Part shown: positions 26,410 through 35,047 of the stretch, piece by piece
Layout of the letters: each line of letters starts with the position of its first letter
Position numbering within the stretch: the stretch's first letter is position 1
Source of the DNA: an uncultured Caulobacterales bacterium
Lineage (GTDB): Bacteria; Pseudomonadota; Alphaproteobacteria; Caulobacterales; Caulobacteraceae
Length of the DNA stretch: 64,000 nt
Direction: 5' to 3'
Assembly (NCBI GenBank): GCA_903900155.1
Contig: CAIUMD010000062.1
Location: 1 to 64,000 of the forward strand
Program-made: the position numbers and the translations under genes
The notes under the pieces: model-generated
What the model saw: the letters and a program-made list of their open reading frames with translations, nothing else
What the model was told of the DNA's origin: nothing
Database searches by the model: none

Positions 26410-26416
26410 GGCGGGA

Positions 26417-26803
26417 TCAGTTCGCGGCGGGCGCAGTCGACCCAGCGGAGGCCGGGGCGGGCACCTTGGCTAGCGCCTCGGCCAGGGTTTTCAGGCCCTC
26501 TTCGTCCAGATTGGCCTGCGGGAAGGTCGCCAGCTGGCGCGGGGTGAAGTTCTTGATGACCTGGGCGATGTTGGCCTGTTCCTCGGCCGAGGCCTCGGGC
26601 TGGCCGGCCGACTCGCCGCGCTTGCGGAAGAATGCGCCGAAGACGTCGCGGGCCTTGGGATCGGCGAAGATGTCGGCGATCTTGGTGTCCAGCGTGTAGT
26701 AGGGCTGGGCCGGCGCCGCGGTCTGGCGAGCCTGAACCGCGCCCAGCGGGGCCAGGAACAGGGCGGCGGCCAACAGGGCGGCGCGCGTGGTCATACGCTT
26801 CAT
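26417..26803 (-). CDS. Small exported protein upstream of the rhamnosidase
   Basis: A 128-residue protein of unknown function. The ATG at 26803 follows GGGGAGTG; a second ATG three codons on is also possible. A signal peptide spans about residues 1-24 (cleavage after VQA). The mature part is helical and charged (YYTLDTKIADIFADPKARDV, FGAFFRKRGES, EEQANIAQVIKNFTPRQLAT), ending in an Ala/Pro tail, and contains no Cys. Similar short periplasmic proteins precede glycoside hydrolase genes in related bacteria, but I know no defined role. It is first in the operon controlled by the palindrome at 26865. Confidence 0.8.
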   Translation of the reverse strand: MKRMTTRAALLAAALFLAPLGAVQARQTAAPAQPYYTLDTKIADIFADPKARDVFGAFFRKRGESAGQPEASAEEQANIAQVIKNFTPRQLATFPQANLDEEGLKTLAEALAKVPAPASAGSTAPAAN

Positions 26804-26864
26804 CGTTACACTCCCCGATCCCCATGCTTTCGCCTGTCGTGGCCACATGGGTTATCGCTGTTCA

Positions 26865-26884
26865 CGTTATGCAAGTGCATAACG
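26865..26884. promoter_or_regulatory. Perfect palindrome, probable TetR operator
   Basis: CGTTATGCA-AG-TGCATAACG is a perfect 20-bp dyad in the 95-bp gap between the TetR gene end (26899) and the start of the small-protein/rhamnosidase operon (26803). A near-identical dyad lies between the TetR and esterase genes at 27618. The spacing from the start codon (about 60 bp) fits an operator overlapping the promoter. Confidence 0.75.
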
Positions 26885-26898
26885 AAAGTCGAGAGGGT

Positions 26899-27510
26899 TC
26901 AGCGAACCATGATCGCGGCCAGCGCCTCGGCGTGCTGTTCGATGACCTCGGGATCGGACGGATCCAGCCCCCAGACCTGTCGCACCTCAGGCGCTAAAGT
27001 GTAGAAGAGCTGGGCCGCGCCGACGAAGATGTAGACGCTGGCGGCTACCGACACCTTCGGCAAGATGCCCTCTCTCTGACACAGCTGGATGAAGCGCTCG
27101 GCCGCCTTGCGCGTCTCGACGATGAACTCGTCGGCGGCCCAGCGGAAACGCTCGCTGTCGCGCACGCTCTCCTGGACCATCAGCCGCGCGTGTTCGGGAT
27201 GACGGGCCGAGTACATCACCACCGAGCGGATCACCGCCTTGGCGAAGTCGCGGTACGAGCGATAGGCCGGATCGTCCGGGGCCGGCAGCTTCAGCTCCTC
27301 GGCCTGGCGCTGGAACAGGAACGTCACGGCCGAGCGCCACAGGGCGTCCTTGTTGTCGAAGTGATACTTGATCAGCGCATGGTGGACCCCGGCCTTGGCG
27401 GCGATCTCCCGCGTCGAGGCCCCTTCGAAGCCCTGCTCGGAGAAGATCTCCAGCGCCGCCTGGAGGATGCTGGCCTGGGTGGCGGCCTTCTGACGCGCGC
27501 GCAGATTCAA
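26899..27510 (-). CDS. TetR-family transcriptional regulator
   Basis: A 203-residue repressor-type regulator. Residues about 10-55 form the helix-turn-helix (SILQAALEIFSEQGFEGAST, REIAAKAGVHHALIKYHFDN), the rest is an all-helical ligand domain (DUF-type C-terminus with HPEHARLMVQESV and FVGAAQLFYTLAPEV). The start is apparently TTG at 27510, the first possible codon before the helix-turn-helix. Palindromes GTTATGCA-N2-TGCATAAC on either side (26865 and 27618) are the probable operators, so it likely represses both the rhamnosidase operon and the divergent esterase-receptor genes until a glycoside-derived ligand binds. Confidence 0.9.
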   Translation of the reverse strand: MNLRARQKAATQASILQAALEIFSEQGFEGASTREIAAKAGVHHALIKYHFDNKDALWRSAVTFLFQRQAEELKLPAPDDPAYRSYRDFAKAVIRSVVMYSARHPEHARLMVQESVRDSERFRWAADEFIVETRKAAERFIQLCQREGILPKVSVAASVYIFVGAAQLFYTLAPEVRQVWGLDPSDPEVIEQHAEALAAIMVR

Positions 27511-27584
27511 GAGGTTATCCTTAGCCGGATGGGTGGTCCCAAGGCGTGGGACACTAGCAACAGTCGCGGCAGAATGGAAATTGG

Positions 27585-27600
27585 TTCACCAATCGGTGAA
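27585..27600. promoter_or_regulatory. Inverted repeat in the TetR/esterase intergenic region
   Basis: TTCACC-AATC-GGTGAA lies between the divergent TetR and esterase genes, 17 bp from the second TetR-type palindrome. It may be a second regulator's site or part of the TetR gene's own control region. Confidence 0.35.
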
Positions 27601-27617
27601 TCAGTCTCGACATTTCA

Positions 27618-27633
27618 TTATGCAACTGCATAA
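27618..27633. promoter_or_regulatory. Second probable TetR operator
   Basis: TTATGCA-AC-TGCATAA matches the core of the palindrome at 26865-26884 exactly apart from the two-base centre. An outer CATTA/TAATG pair (27616-27620 and 27636-27640) surrounds it. It lies 43 bp before the esterase start and about 108 bp from the TetR start, well placed to control both. Confidence 0.7.
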
Positions 27634-27675
27634 CGTAATGCCTGGGACGGGCCACGAGAGTCCGAAGGAAACGCC

Positions 27676-29244
27676 ATGCTCGCTTCGAGCCGAACCGCCA
27701 GACGTATTGCGCCGGTGCTGATCGTCGTCGCCAGCCTCGCCACCAGTCTCGCCGCTTGCGGCGCGCAGGGGCAGACACCCGCGCCGCCCGCGGCCTTGAC
27801 GCCGACCGACGCGACGGTGAGCGGGGGCGCCTTGCGCGGTTCTGTCGAGGACGGGGTGCGGATCTTCAAGGGCGTGCCCTATGCGCAGGCCCCGGTCGGC
27901 GACCTGCGCTGGCGGCCGCCTCAGCCGGCCAAGGCTTGGACAGGCGTGCGCGAGGCGCTGGCCTTCGGGCCCGACTGCATGCAGAACCGGGTGGGCTGGG
28001 ACGACACCCAGACCAGGCTGCCGGTCAGCGAGGACTGCCTCACCCTGAACGTCTGGGCGCCGAAGGACGCGGCGAAAGCCCCGGTCATGGTCTGGATCCA
28101 TGGCGGCGGCTACGTGATGGGCTCGGGCAGCCAGCCGGTGTTCGACGGCGCGGCCCTGGCCCGGCGCGGCGTGGTGGTGGTGAGCTTCAACTACCGCCTG
28201 GGGCGCTTCGGCTTCTTCGCCCATCCGGCCCTCGACGCCGAGCACCCGGACGAGCCCAAGGCCAACTACGCCTTCATGGACCAGATCGCGGCGCTTTCCT
28301 GGGTGAAGGCCAATATCGCGGCGTTGGGCGGGGATCCCGGCCGCGTGACGATCTTCGGCCAGTCGGCCGGCGGCGGCTCGGTCGCGCAGATGATGCTGAT
28401 CCCCCAGGCGCGCGGTCTCTTCCAGCAGGTCATCGCCCAGTCGGGCGGCGGCCGCGACGTCTGGCCCCTGCTGGCGACTGACCGTCCGGGCAAGGTCTCG
28501 GCCGAGGCCATCGGCGTGGCCTTCGCCGACAAGGCGGGGGCGAAGGACGCAGCGGCCCTGCGCGCCCTGCCGGCCGCCAAGCTGCTGGGCAAGCTCGATT
28601 TGCTGAACATGGAGGAGGCGACCTTCTCCGGTCCGGTGGTCGACGGCCGCCTGGTCACGGGCTCGGCGGTCGAAGGCTTCGCGGCCGGTCGCCAGGCCAG
28701 GGTTCCGCTGCTGATCGGGGCCAACAGCGACGAGCTGGGCATCATTCCCGGTTTCCTGAAGGGGATGTTCGCCGGCAAGACCATAGCCCAGCTGGGCCTG
28801 CCCGAAGACAAGCTGCTGGCGATCTACGGCTCCAAGTCGGCGCTCAACAACGACATGCCCAGCGACGCCACCTTCGTCGAGCCGGCCCACGCCCTGGCGG
28901 GACTGGCGGCCAAGGGGAGGCAGCCGGTCTGGACCTACAGCTTTGGCTACGTCGTCGAAGCCAAGCGCAAGGACTGGCGCGGCGCGCCGCACTCCGGCGA
29001 CCTGGGCTTCGTCTTCGACACCCTGGGCAAGCTGAAGGATCCGCCGTCCCCCGCCGACCAGGCCGTGGCCCGGCGCTGGGCGGATGCGTGGGCGGCCTTC
29101 GCCAAGACCGGCGATCCGGGCTGGGCCCGCTACGACCCGGCGACGGACCAGCGGATGACCGTGACCAACGACGGCGCGGCCCTGGCGGCGACGCCCGACC
29201 GCATCCGCGCCTTGGGAGCCTTAAGGGACGCCCAAGGGCGCTGA
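27676..29244 (+). CDS. Type-B carboxylesterase, predicted lipoprotein
   Basis: A 522-residue alpha/beta-hydrolase. The N-terminus SLATSLAAC is a lipobox with the lipidated Cys at residue 28, so the enzyme is probably anchored to the envelope. Conserved blocks are GVPYAQAPVGDLRWRPPQ, oxyanion-hole WIHGGGY, nucleophile Ser 230 in FGQSAGGGS, the acid in GANSDE and the His in GAPHSGD. It hydrolyses carboxylic esters, here plausibly acyl groups on plant glycosides. It is the first gene of a unit with the receptor 44 bp downstream, and is divergent from TetR across the palindrome at 27618. A fragment of a second such esterase survives at 22925-23091. Confidence 0.9.
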   Translation: MLASSRTARRIAPVLIVVASLATSLAACGAQGQTPAPPAALTPTDATVSGGALRGSVEDGVRIFKGVPYAQAPVGDLRWRPPQPAKAWTGVREALAFGPDCMQNRVGWDDTQTRLPVSEDCLTLNVWAPKDAAKAPVMVWIHGGGYVMGSGSQPVFDGAALARRGVVVVSFNYRLGRFGFFAHPALDAEHPDEPKANYAFMDQIAALSWVKANIAALGGDPGRVTIFGQSAGGGSVAQMMLIPQARGLFQQVIAQSGGGRDVWPLLATDRPGKVSAEAIGVAFADKAGAKDAAALRALPAAKLLGKLDLLNMEEATFSGPVVDGRLVTGSAVEGFAAGRQARVPLLIGANSDELGIIPGFLKGMFAGKTIAQLGLPEDKLLAIYGSKSALNNDMPSDATFVEPAHALAGLAAKGRQPVWTYSFGYVVEAKRKDWRGAPHSGDLGFVFDTLGKLKDPPSPADQAVARRWADAWAAFAKTGDPGWARYDPATDQRMTVTNDGAALAATPDRIRALGALRDAQGR

Positions 29245-29288
29245 GACATTCGCGCTGAGACATCAAACAAAAAGGGGAGGGATAAGAA

Positions 29289-31520
29289 ATGAAAAGCTTG
29301 AAGACAGCCCTGGTGCTGGGGACCTCGATCAGCGCCCTGGCGGCGGGCAACGCGATGGCCCAAGCAGCCAAGCCCGACGAGACGATGATGATCACCGAGG
29401 TGGTCGTCACCGCCCAGAAGCGCGAGGAGAAGCTGCAGGACGTGCCGATCGCCGTCAGTGTGGTCGCCGAGACCGACCTGCAGCGGCGCAACATCGGCAA
29501 TATCGACCAGTTGAAGCTGCTCGTCCCCAGCTTCGAGGCCACCTCGTTCGGCGTGTCGGTGCGCGGCGTGGGCACCTCGACCTTCTCGACCTCGATCGAG
29601 CCGACGGTGTCGACCGTGCTGGACGGCGTGGTGCTGGGCCGGCCCGAGATGGCGCTGGGCAGCTTCTACGATGTCGCCCGGGTTGAAATCCTGCGCGGCC
29701 CGCAGGGCATGCTGTTCGGCAAGAACGCCTCGGCGGGCCTGGTCAGCATCACCACCAACGCGCCCAAGATCGGCCGCGTCGAGGCCATCGCCAATCTGAA
29801 CCTGGGCGAGAACGGCTACAACAAGTCCGACGCCACGGTGAACCTGCCGCTGGGCGACAAGGCGGCCCTGCGGGTGGGCGGCTTCGTCAACAGGCTGGAC
29901 GGCGTGCTGAACAACAGGAAGGACGGTCGCAGGTTCAACGGCAATGACGAGTGGGGCGCGCGGGCCAAGCTGCTGTGGCGGCCGTCCGACACCATCGACG
30001 TGCTGATCACCGCCGACTACGCCAAGCAGGACCAGTCGATCACCTGGTCGCCGTACAAGCTGAATCCGGCCGGCGTCATGGGCCTGACCCTGGGCGCCTG
30101 CGGGGTGAAAGCCTCGCCCGACAATGCCGACCTGTGCATCGACGGTCCGCAGTACAAGGACCGCGAGAACTACGGCTTCGCGGCCCAGGTCGACTGGAGC
30201 TTGCCGGGCGGCCTGACCCTGACCTCGATCACCGCCGGCCGCCGCGATTTCGACCTCAGCAACGGCGACTCCGACAGCCTGCCGATCAACATCCTCAACA
30301 ACAACATCTCCAACCAGGACCTGCGCCAGGTCAGCCAGGAACTGCGCCTGGCCTCGCCGACGGGCGGCAAGCTGGAGTACGTGGCGGGCCTCTACTACTA
30401 CCGCCAGAAGACCAATCAGGTGACCGACCAGACCGGCACCTTCGGGGTCTCGCCGCTGCCGATCATCAACTCGACGATCAACAGCCTGGTCGACACCGAG
30501 AGCTATGCGATCTTCGGCCAGGCCAGCTACCAGCTGACCGACAAGCTGGCCCTGATCGGCGGGGCGCGCCTGACCAAGGACAAGGTCGGCCTGGACTTCC
30601 GCCAGTTCACGCGGCCGGGCTTCTTCGGCGTCAATCCGACGGTGACCTTCGACGACACCGCCAAGAAGACCAATGTCTCGTGGAAGGTCGGGGTTCAGTA
30701 CCAGCTGGCCGAGCGGGCGATGGGCTATGCGACGGTGTCGCGCGGCTACAAGGGCCCGGGCTTCAACCAGACCGGCGTTTCCAGCGCCACGGTCAGCCAG
30801 AAGGTCGGTCCCGAGATCCCGACCAGCTATGAACTGGGCGTGAAGACGACCTTGCTGGGCGGCCTGGCGGTGCTGAACCTGGCGGCCTTCTCGACCAAGT
30901 TCGAGGACTACCAGGCCCAGACCGTCGACTTCACCCTGACCCCGCCGGCCTTCCGCACGATCAACGCCGGCCAGCTGAAGACCAAGGGCATCGAGGGCGA
31001 CCTGACCGCCGTCCTGGCGCCGGGCCTCTTGGTCACCGCCTCGGCGGCCTATATCGACGCCCAGTACGGGACCTTCGCGCCGATCTCGTGCGATCCGGTC
31101 ACGACGCCGTCGGGCTGCGTGCTGATCGCGCCGGGCCTCTACGGCTTCAACGCCTCGGGCAAGTCGCTGAGCGGCGTGTCGAAGTGGAAGACCAGCCTGG
31201 CGGCCGTCTACGAGCGCTCGATCGGCCATGGGCTGCAGGTCAACGCCTCGGCCGACTACGGCTGGCGCGACGGTTACAACGCCTCGGCCACCGGCGATCC
31301 CAGCACGGCGATCAAGAGCTACGGCATCCTGGGCGGCACGATCGGCATCGGGTCCGAGAACGACCGCTGGCGCCTGGCGGTGTGGGGCAAGAACCTGACC
31401 GACAAGCGCTTCCCCAGCGCCCTGTTCACCACCCCGTTCGGCGGCAAGGGCGACTACAGCCAGGTGCTGACCGGCGATGCGTTCCGTCGCTACGGCGTGA
31501 CCCTGAACCTGCGCTACTGA
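29289..31520 (+). CDS. TonB-dependent receptor of the glycoside cluster
   Basis: A 743-residue receptor with a signal peptide (about 1-24, ending AMA), a TonB-box-like EVVVTAQKREEKLQDVPIAV, a plug (VRGVGTSTFSTSIEPTVS, VEILRGPQGMLFGKNASAG) and a barrel with RRYGVTLNLRY at the end. The Q-K-R-E-E-x-L-Q-D-V-P-I start is common in receptors for aromatic or plant-derived compounds in sphingomonads and Caulobacter. Context (esterase, rhamnosidase, glucosidase, feruloyl esterase) suggests a glycosylated phenolic or terpenoid ligand. AAAGGGGAGGGATAAGAA gives a strong ribosome site. A terminator follows at 31546. Confidence 0.92.
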   Translation: MKSLKTALVLGTSISALAAGNAMAQAAKPDETMMITEVVVTAQKREEKLQDVPIAVSVVAETDLQRRNIGNIDQLKLLVPSFEATSFGVSVRGVGTSTFSTSIEPTVSTVLDGVVLGRPEMALGSFYDVARVEILRGPQGMLFGKNASAGLVSITTNAPKIGRVEAIANLNLGENGYNKSDATVNLPLGDKAALRVGGFVNRLDGVLNNRKDGRRFNGNDEWGARAKLLWRPSDTIDVLITADYAKQDQSITWSPYKLNPAGVMGLTLGACGVKASPDNADLCIDGPQYKDRENYGFAAQVDWSLPGGLTLTSITAGRRDFDLSNGDSDSLPINILNNNISNQDLRQVSQELRLASPTGGKLEYVAGLYYYRQKTNQVTDQTGTFGVSPLPIINSTINSLVDTESYAIFGQASYQLTDKLALIGGARLTKDKVGLDFRQFTRPGFFGVNPTVTFDDTAKKTNVSWKVGVQYQLAERAMGYATVSRGYKGPGFNQTGVSSATVSQKVGPEIPTSYELGVKTTLLGGLAVLNLAAFSTKFEDYQAQTVDFTLTPPAFRTINAGQLKTKGIEGDLTAVLAPGLLVTASAAYIDAQYGTFAPISCDPVTTPSGCVLIAPGLYGFNASGKSLSGVSKWKTSLAAVYERSIGHGLQVNASADYGWRDGYNASATGDPSTAIKSYGILGGTIGIGSENDRWRLAVWGKNLTDKRFPSALFTTPFGGKGDYSQVLTGDAFRRYGVTLNLRY

Positions 31521-31545
31521 AGTCCTACCCGACAGCGCAAAGACT

Positions 31546-31574
31546 GGCCGGAGGGGAAACCCTCCGGCCTTTTT
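31546..31574 (+). terminator. Rho-independent terminator after the glycoside receptor
   Basis: GGCCGGAGGG and CCCTCCGGCC form a perfect 10-bp stem around a GAAA loop, followed by TTTTT. It lies 26 bp past the receptor stop and 8 bp before the stop of the convergent GH5 gene. Confidence 0.93.
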
Positions 31575-31581
31575 CGTTCGA

Positions 31582-33531
31582 TCAGGCGGGCTCGACGACG
31601 ATCGACAGCGGCCCGGCCTCGGCGGCCCAGACCAGCACCTGCTGAGCCTCTCGGTCGTGGGTCCAGCGGGCGGCGCCTTGCGAGACACTGACGCTCACGC
31701 CGTTCGGGAAGCGGACTTGCGGGACATAGATCTGCGTCGCCGCGTCGATCGCAGGATCAGCCTCCATCTCGAGTTCGAAGCGATCCTCTGCATAGCGCAT
31801 CGTGGTGATCACCCCCTGGGCCAACGGCGCGTAGGGGCGGCAGAAGCCCAGCAGGGCGCGGGCCCCGGCGTCGGGATCGTTGGGGGCGATCCCATCGATC
31901 TGGTCGGGCGAGAAGATCGACAGGTCCTCCTGGTTCCAGCCGTCGCCCACCCGCAGGTCGTTGCGGTTGCCGGCGGTGTAGTTCCATTGGGTCGAGGACA
32001 GCTTCAAGGCGTCCAGGGCGTCGTACATCAGCGACAGGGCCTGGGCGTGGGCGGCCCAGACGCCTTTGCCGCGCTCGCCCCGCGCCCAGGCCTCGAAAGC
32101 CTCGCCATGATTGAGGTCGTAGGGGATGCCGAACTCGCCGATCAGGGTCGGCGCGCCGTCGGTCCCGAACTTGCTGCCCAGCCAGGCGATGTAGGCCATC
32201 TGGTTGAAGTACTTGGCCTTCAGCGGATCGGTGTGCTGGTCCGGGTCGAAGCGCTTCTTGCGCAGGATGTCGATGTCGTACCAGTGGCTGGCGTTGACGC
32301 TGCGCTCGGGCATGGCGTCGGGGAAGAACCGGCCCGTGCCGACCAGATAGGGGCACAGCTCGGCGAACAGCAGCCAGTCGGGGCGCACGGCGCGGACCGT
32401 CTCGGCGACCCGCGCGAAGAACGGTCCCATGCATTGGTTTTCGTGGTCGATCGGCTGACCGTCCTTGAGGCGGAAGAAGTCCTCGTCCAGCACCACGTCG
32501 CCGTTGTCGTCGAAGCGCCAGGCGCCGGCCTGCTCGAAGGGGTCTGGACCCTCGTCTCGCCAGATCGAAACGCCGGCTTCGTTGGCGGTCTGGCGGTCGA
32601 GCTCGCGCAGCACGCCGCGCTCGTCGCTCCAGCCCAGATTGGCCACGTCGACGGTGCGCCCCCGCGCGGCGCGCAGGCCGTCCAGCGGCGTCCAGGCGGC
32701 GCCGGGCCAGACGGGCAGGGAGTCCTCGGGCGTCGCCTTCAGGCGCGGCTGGCTCATCGGCAGGCCCACCCAGCCCAGGCCCGGCTCGTTGAAGGTGTCG
32801 AAGCCGATGACGTTGTCCAGATGCGCCACCCGCCGCGCCACGGCGGCCATGGCGCCCAGATAGTGGTCCTGCAGGAAGTGCTGGACGTTGCGGCCCTCGA
32901 CGGTCCAGTCGGGGGTCAGGATCTGGCCGGCGAAGAAGGCGCTCCAGGCGATCCCATTGGCGGCCATGCGGTAGTTGCTGGCCCAGCTCATCATCGGATA
33001 GCGGTCTTCCTGCCGCCGCTCCTCGCTCGTGTAGTCGTAGCGGTGCTGCATCACGTGCGCCGCGTCGGCGGCGTCGAACCGGGCGAAGTCCAGACCCAGG
33101 GCTTCGAACACCCAGCCGGGCGCGCCGTCGCCGCCGCTCATCCGGCTCCAGACGTCCTGGTGGAAGTCGACGAAGACGAACAGGCCGTGGGCCTGCGCCC
33201 GCTCCACGACGGCCGTGAAGTAGTCGAGATAGTCCTCGTCGTACTGGCCCGGCCCGGCATGCTCGACGGCCTCCCAGGTGGTCAGCAGGCGCAGGGTGTT
33301 GAAACCCCAGCGGGCGATGCGCGCCAGGTGCGTGTCGGCCTCCTCCAGCGGGAAGGGACGCCCCACGAAACTGACCGTCCGATGGTCGGAAAAGTCGCTG
33401 GGCCGATCGGTGCCGCCGTCGGGCCAGGGGACCTTGCAATCGCCGCCCAGATTGACCCCGCGCAGGATCGCGTGACGTCCGTGGGCGTCGACAAAACGGC
33501 TTCCAAGAACATCGATCGACGGCTTTGACAT
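31582..33531 (-). CDS. GH5-family beta-glucosidase, steryl-glucosidase/EGCrP-like
   Basis: A 649-residue glycoside hydrolase with no signal peptide, hence cytoplasmic. The ATG at 33531 follows GGGAGCGGA. It has FVDAHGRHAILRGVNLGGD, PFPLEEADTHLARIARWGFN, TTWEAVEHAGPGQYDEDYLD, DFHQDVWSRMSGGDGAPGW, the acid/base Glu 249 in FDTFNEPGLGW and the nucleophile Glu 466 in PTLIGEFGIPYD, ending in a beta-sandwich. These blocks resemble the GH5_12 group known for fungal steryl-glucosidase and glucocerebrosidase (EGCrP2). The likely role is cleaving glucose from sterol, lipid or triterpenoid glucosides imported by the divergent symporter. GH5 is firm; the subgroup and substrate are inference. Confidence 0.88.
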   Translation of the reverse strand: MSKPSIDVLGSRFVDAHGRHAILRGVNLGGDCKVPWPDGGTDRPSDFSDHRTVSFVGRPFPLEEADTHLARIARWGFNTLRLLTTWEAVEHAGPGQYDEDYLDYFTAVVERAQAHGLFVFVDFHQDVWSRMSGGDGAPGWVFEALGLDFARFDAADAAHVMQHRYDYTSEERRQEDRYPMMSWASNYRMAANGIAWSAFFAGQILTPDWTVEGRNVQHFLQDHYLGAMAAVARRVAHLDNVIGFDTFNEPGLGWVGLPMSQPRLKATPEDSLPVWPGAAWTPLDGLRAARGRTVDVANLGWSDERGVLRELDRQTANEAGVSIWRDEGPDPFEQAGAWRFDDNGDVVLDEDFFRLKDGQPIDHENQCMGPFFARVAETVRAVRPDWLLFAELCPYLVGTGRFFPDAMPERSVNASHWYDIDILRKKRFDPDQHTDPLKAKYFNQMAYIAWLGSKFGTDGAPTLIGEFGIPYDLNHGEAFEAWARGERGKGVWAAHAQALSLMYDALDALKLSSTQWNYTAGNRNDLRVGDGWNQEDLSIFSPDQIDGIAPNDPDAGARALLGFCRPYAPLAQGVITTMRYAEDRFELEMEADPAIDAATQIYVPQVRFPNGVSVSVSQGAARWTHDREAQQVLVWAAEAGPLSIVVEPA

Positions 33532-33557
33532 TCCGCTCCCCCGGGGGCATTGTGATT

Positions 33558-33581
33558 TCGTTATACAAGTGGTGAATAAAC
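33558..33581. promoter_or_regulatory. Degenerate TetR-type site between GH5 and symporter genes
   Basis: The left half GTTATACAAGTG differs by one base from the left half and centre of the perfect TetR palindrome (GTTATGCAAGTG). The right half (GTGAATAAAC) matches poorly. It sits in the divergent promoter region, about 30 bp from the GH5 start. Confidence 0.35.
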
Positions 33582-33622
33582 GGGGCGCGCCGGTTGGTCC
33601 AGCCCCGAACGGGGAGGCGGAG

Positions 33623-35047
33623 TTGGGAATTCCAAGCATTGTGGGGGGCGACGTCCCGAGGCTGACGGCTGTCCGAAAGGCGGCGATCGGCGTGGGGGAT
33701 TTCGGCTTCAACCTGTATTGGCAGACGGCCGGGCTGTACCTGCTGTTCTTCTATACGGACGTGCTGGACCTGCCGGCGGCGACCGCCGGTTTCATCTACA
33801 TGGCGGCCCTGATCTGGGACGCGGCGCTGGACCCGATCCTGGGCGTGCTGGTCGACCGCACCCGCACCCGCATGGGCCGCTATCGGCCTTACCTGCTTTT
33901 GGGGGGAGCGCCGCTGGCGCTGGGTTTTGTAGCGATGTTTGCTGGACCGGTCTGGCCGGGCGTCGGCGCGGTCGTCTTCGCCAGCATGGCCCACCTGGTG
34001 TTCCGTACGCTCTATGCGGTTGTCTCGATCCCCTATGCGGCGCTGTTCGCGCGCATCACCAGTGACAGTACTCAACGGGGCGACATGGCCGGCGTCCGCA
34101 TGGTGTTCGGCGCCTTGGCGGCGATTGCGGTCGCGGCTCTGACCCTGCCGTTGGCGCAGGCCCTGGCGACGCCCGAGGCGCCTCGCCGCGGTTGGCTGAT
34201 CCTCTCGGCGGCCTACGGCGTGATCGCCGCCTTGTGCCTTCTGGCCGTGGCTTGGGCTGCTCGGGGCCTGGATATCGCCGAGGAGATCGCCGCGCCGCCG
34301 CGCCCTGTTCGCGACGTCTTGCGCAGCCTGGCCGCCAACAAGGCCCTGATTCTGGTCTTGGGTGCGGTGGTGCTGAGCGCCTTCTCGGGCACGATGTTTT
34401 CCAAGAACCTGCTCTACTATTTCAAGTACGTGATCGGCGACGCCAAGCTGGGCAGCGCGGCCCTGGCTATCGGCGCCCTGACGGCGGCGATCTGCGTGCC
34501 GGCCTTCGCGGTGGTGGTGCGCCTGACGGGCAAGCGCGTCGCCTGGCTGATCGGCGCCGTCCCGGGCTTGGCGGGCCTCATCCTCTGGCGCCTGGCCGAC
34601 GGCCACGGCGTCACGCTGCTGTTCACCGCCGTAGTGCTGCAGTCCATGGGCCTGGCGTCCTATGTGGTTTGCTTCTGGGGCATGCTGCCCGACACCGTCG
34701 AGTACGGCGAATGGCGCACGGGCGTGCGCACCGAGTCGCTGGTCTTCGGCCTGGTCGTGCTGGGTCAGAAGGCGGCGCTAGGCCTGGGCGCGGGCTTCCT
34801 CGGCATCGCCCTGACCCATGTCGGCTATGCCCCGAACGCGACCCAGAGCCCCGAGACCCTGGCCGGGATCAAGGCGATGATGTTCTGGATCCCGCTGGTC
34901 GGCGGTATCGCCTCGGCCGGCCTGATCGCGCTCTATCCCATTACGCGCGCGTCGCACGAGAAGATGGTGGCCGAGATCGCCGCCCGCTCGGCCGACGCGC
35001 CCGTCGCCCCCACCAAGCTTTCGTTGCAAGAGACGGTGATCCAATGA
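33623..35047 (+). CDS. GPH-family sugar symporter (MFS, MelB-like)
   Basis: A 474-residue inner-membrane transporter with about 12 helices. The start TTG at 33623 is preferred because GGGGAGGCGGAG lies just before it; an in-frame GTG at 33569 would put the start inside the operator-like site. Family signatures are FNLYWQTAGLYLLFFYTDV and WDAALDPILGVLVDRTRTR followed by MGRYRPYLL, then the ELPDTVEYGEW-like MLPDTVEYGEWRTGVRTES. GPH carriers import glycosides, pentosides or hexuronides with a cation. It probably brings the partly processed glycoside in for the cytoplasmic GH5 enzyme encoded divergently. Its stop overlaps the esterase start (ATGA). Confidence 0.87.
   Translation: MGIPSIVGGDVPRLTAVRKAAIGVGDFGFNLYWQTAGLYLLFFYTDVLDLPAATAGFIYMAALIWDAALDPILGVLVDRTRTRMGRYRPYLLLGGAPLALGFVAMFAGPVWPGVGAVVFASMAHLVFRTLYAVVSIPYAALFARITSDSTQRGDMAGVRMVFGALAAIAVAALTLPLAQALATPEAPRRGWLILSAAYGVIAALCLLAVAWAARGLDIAEEIAAPPRPVRDVLRSLAANKALILVLGAVVLSAFSGTMFSKNLLYYFKYVIGDAKLGSAALAIGALTAAICVPAFAVVVRLTGKRVAWLIGAVPGLAGLILWRLADGHGVTLLFTAVVLQSMGLASYVVCFWGMLPDTVEYGEWRTGVRTESLVFGLVVLGQKAALGLGAGFLGIALTHVGYAPNATQSPETLAGIKAMMFWIPLVGGIASAGLIALYPITRASHEKMVAEIAARSADAPVAPTKLSLQETVIQ

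Noticed and set aside
29130..31688. Minus-strand frame of about 850 codons
   Set aside because: It lies antisense to the glycoside receptor and runs through its terminator hairpin; the translation is Gly/Arg/Gln-rich with no domain.
34192..35043. N-terminal extension of the feruloyl esterase
   Set aside because: The extension overlaps the symporter in another frame; the signal peptide and ATGA coupling fix the start at 35044.
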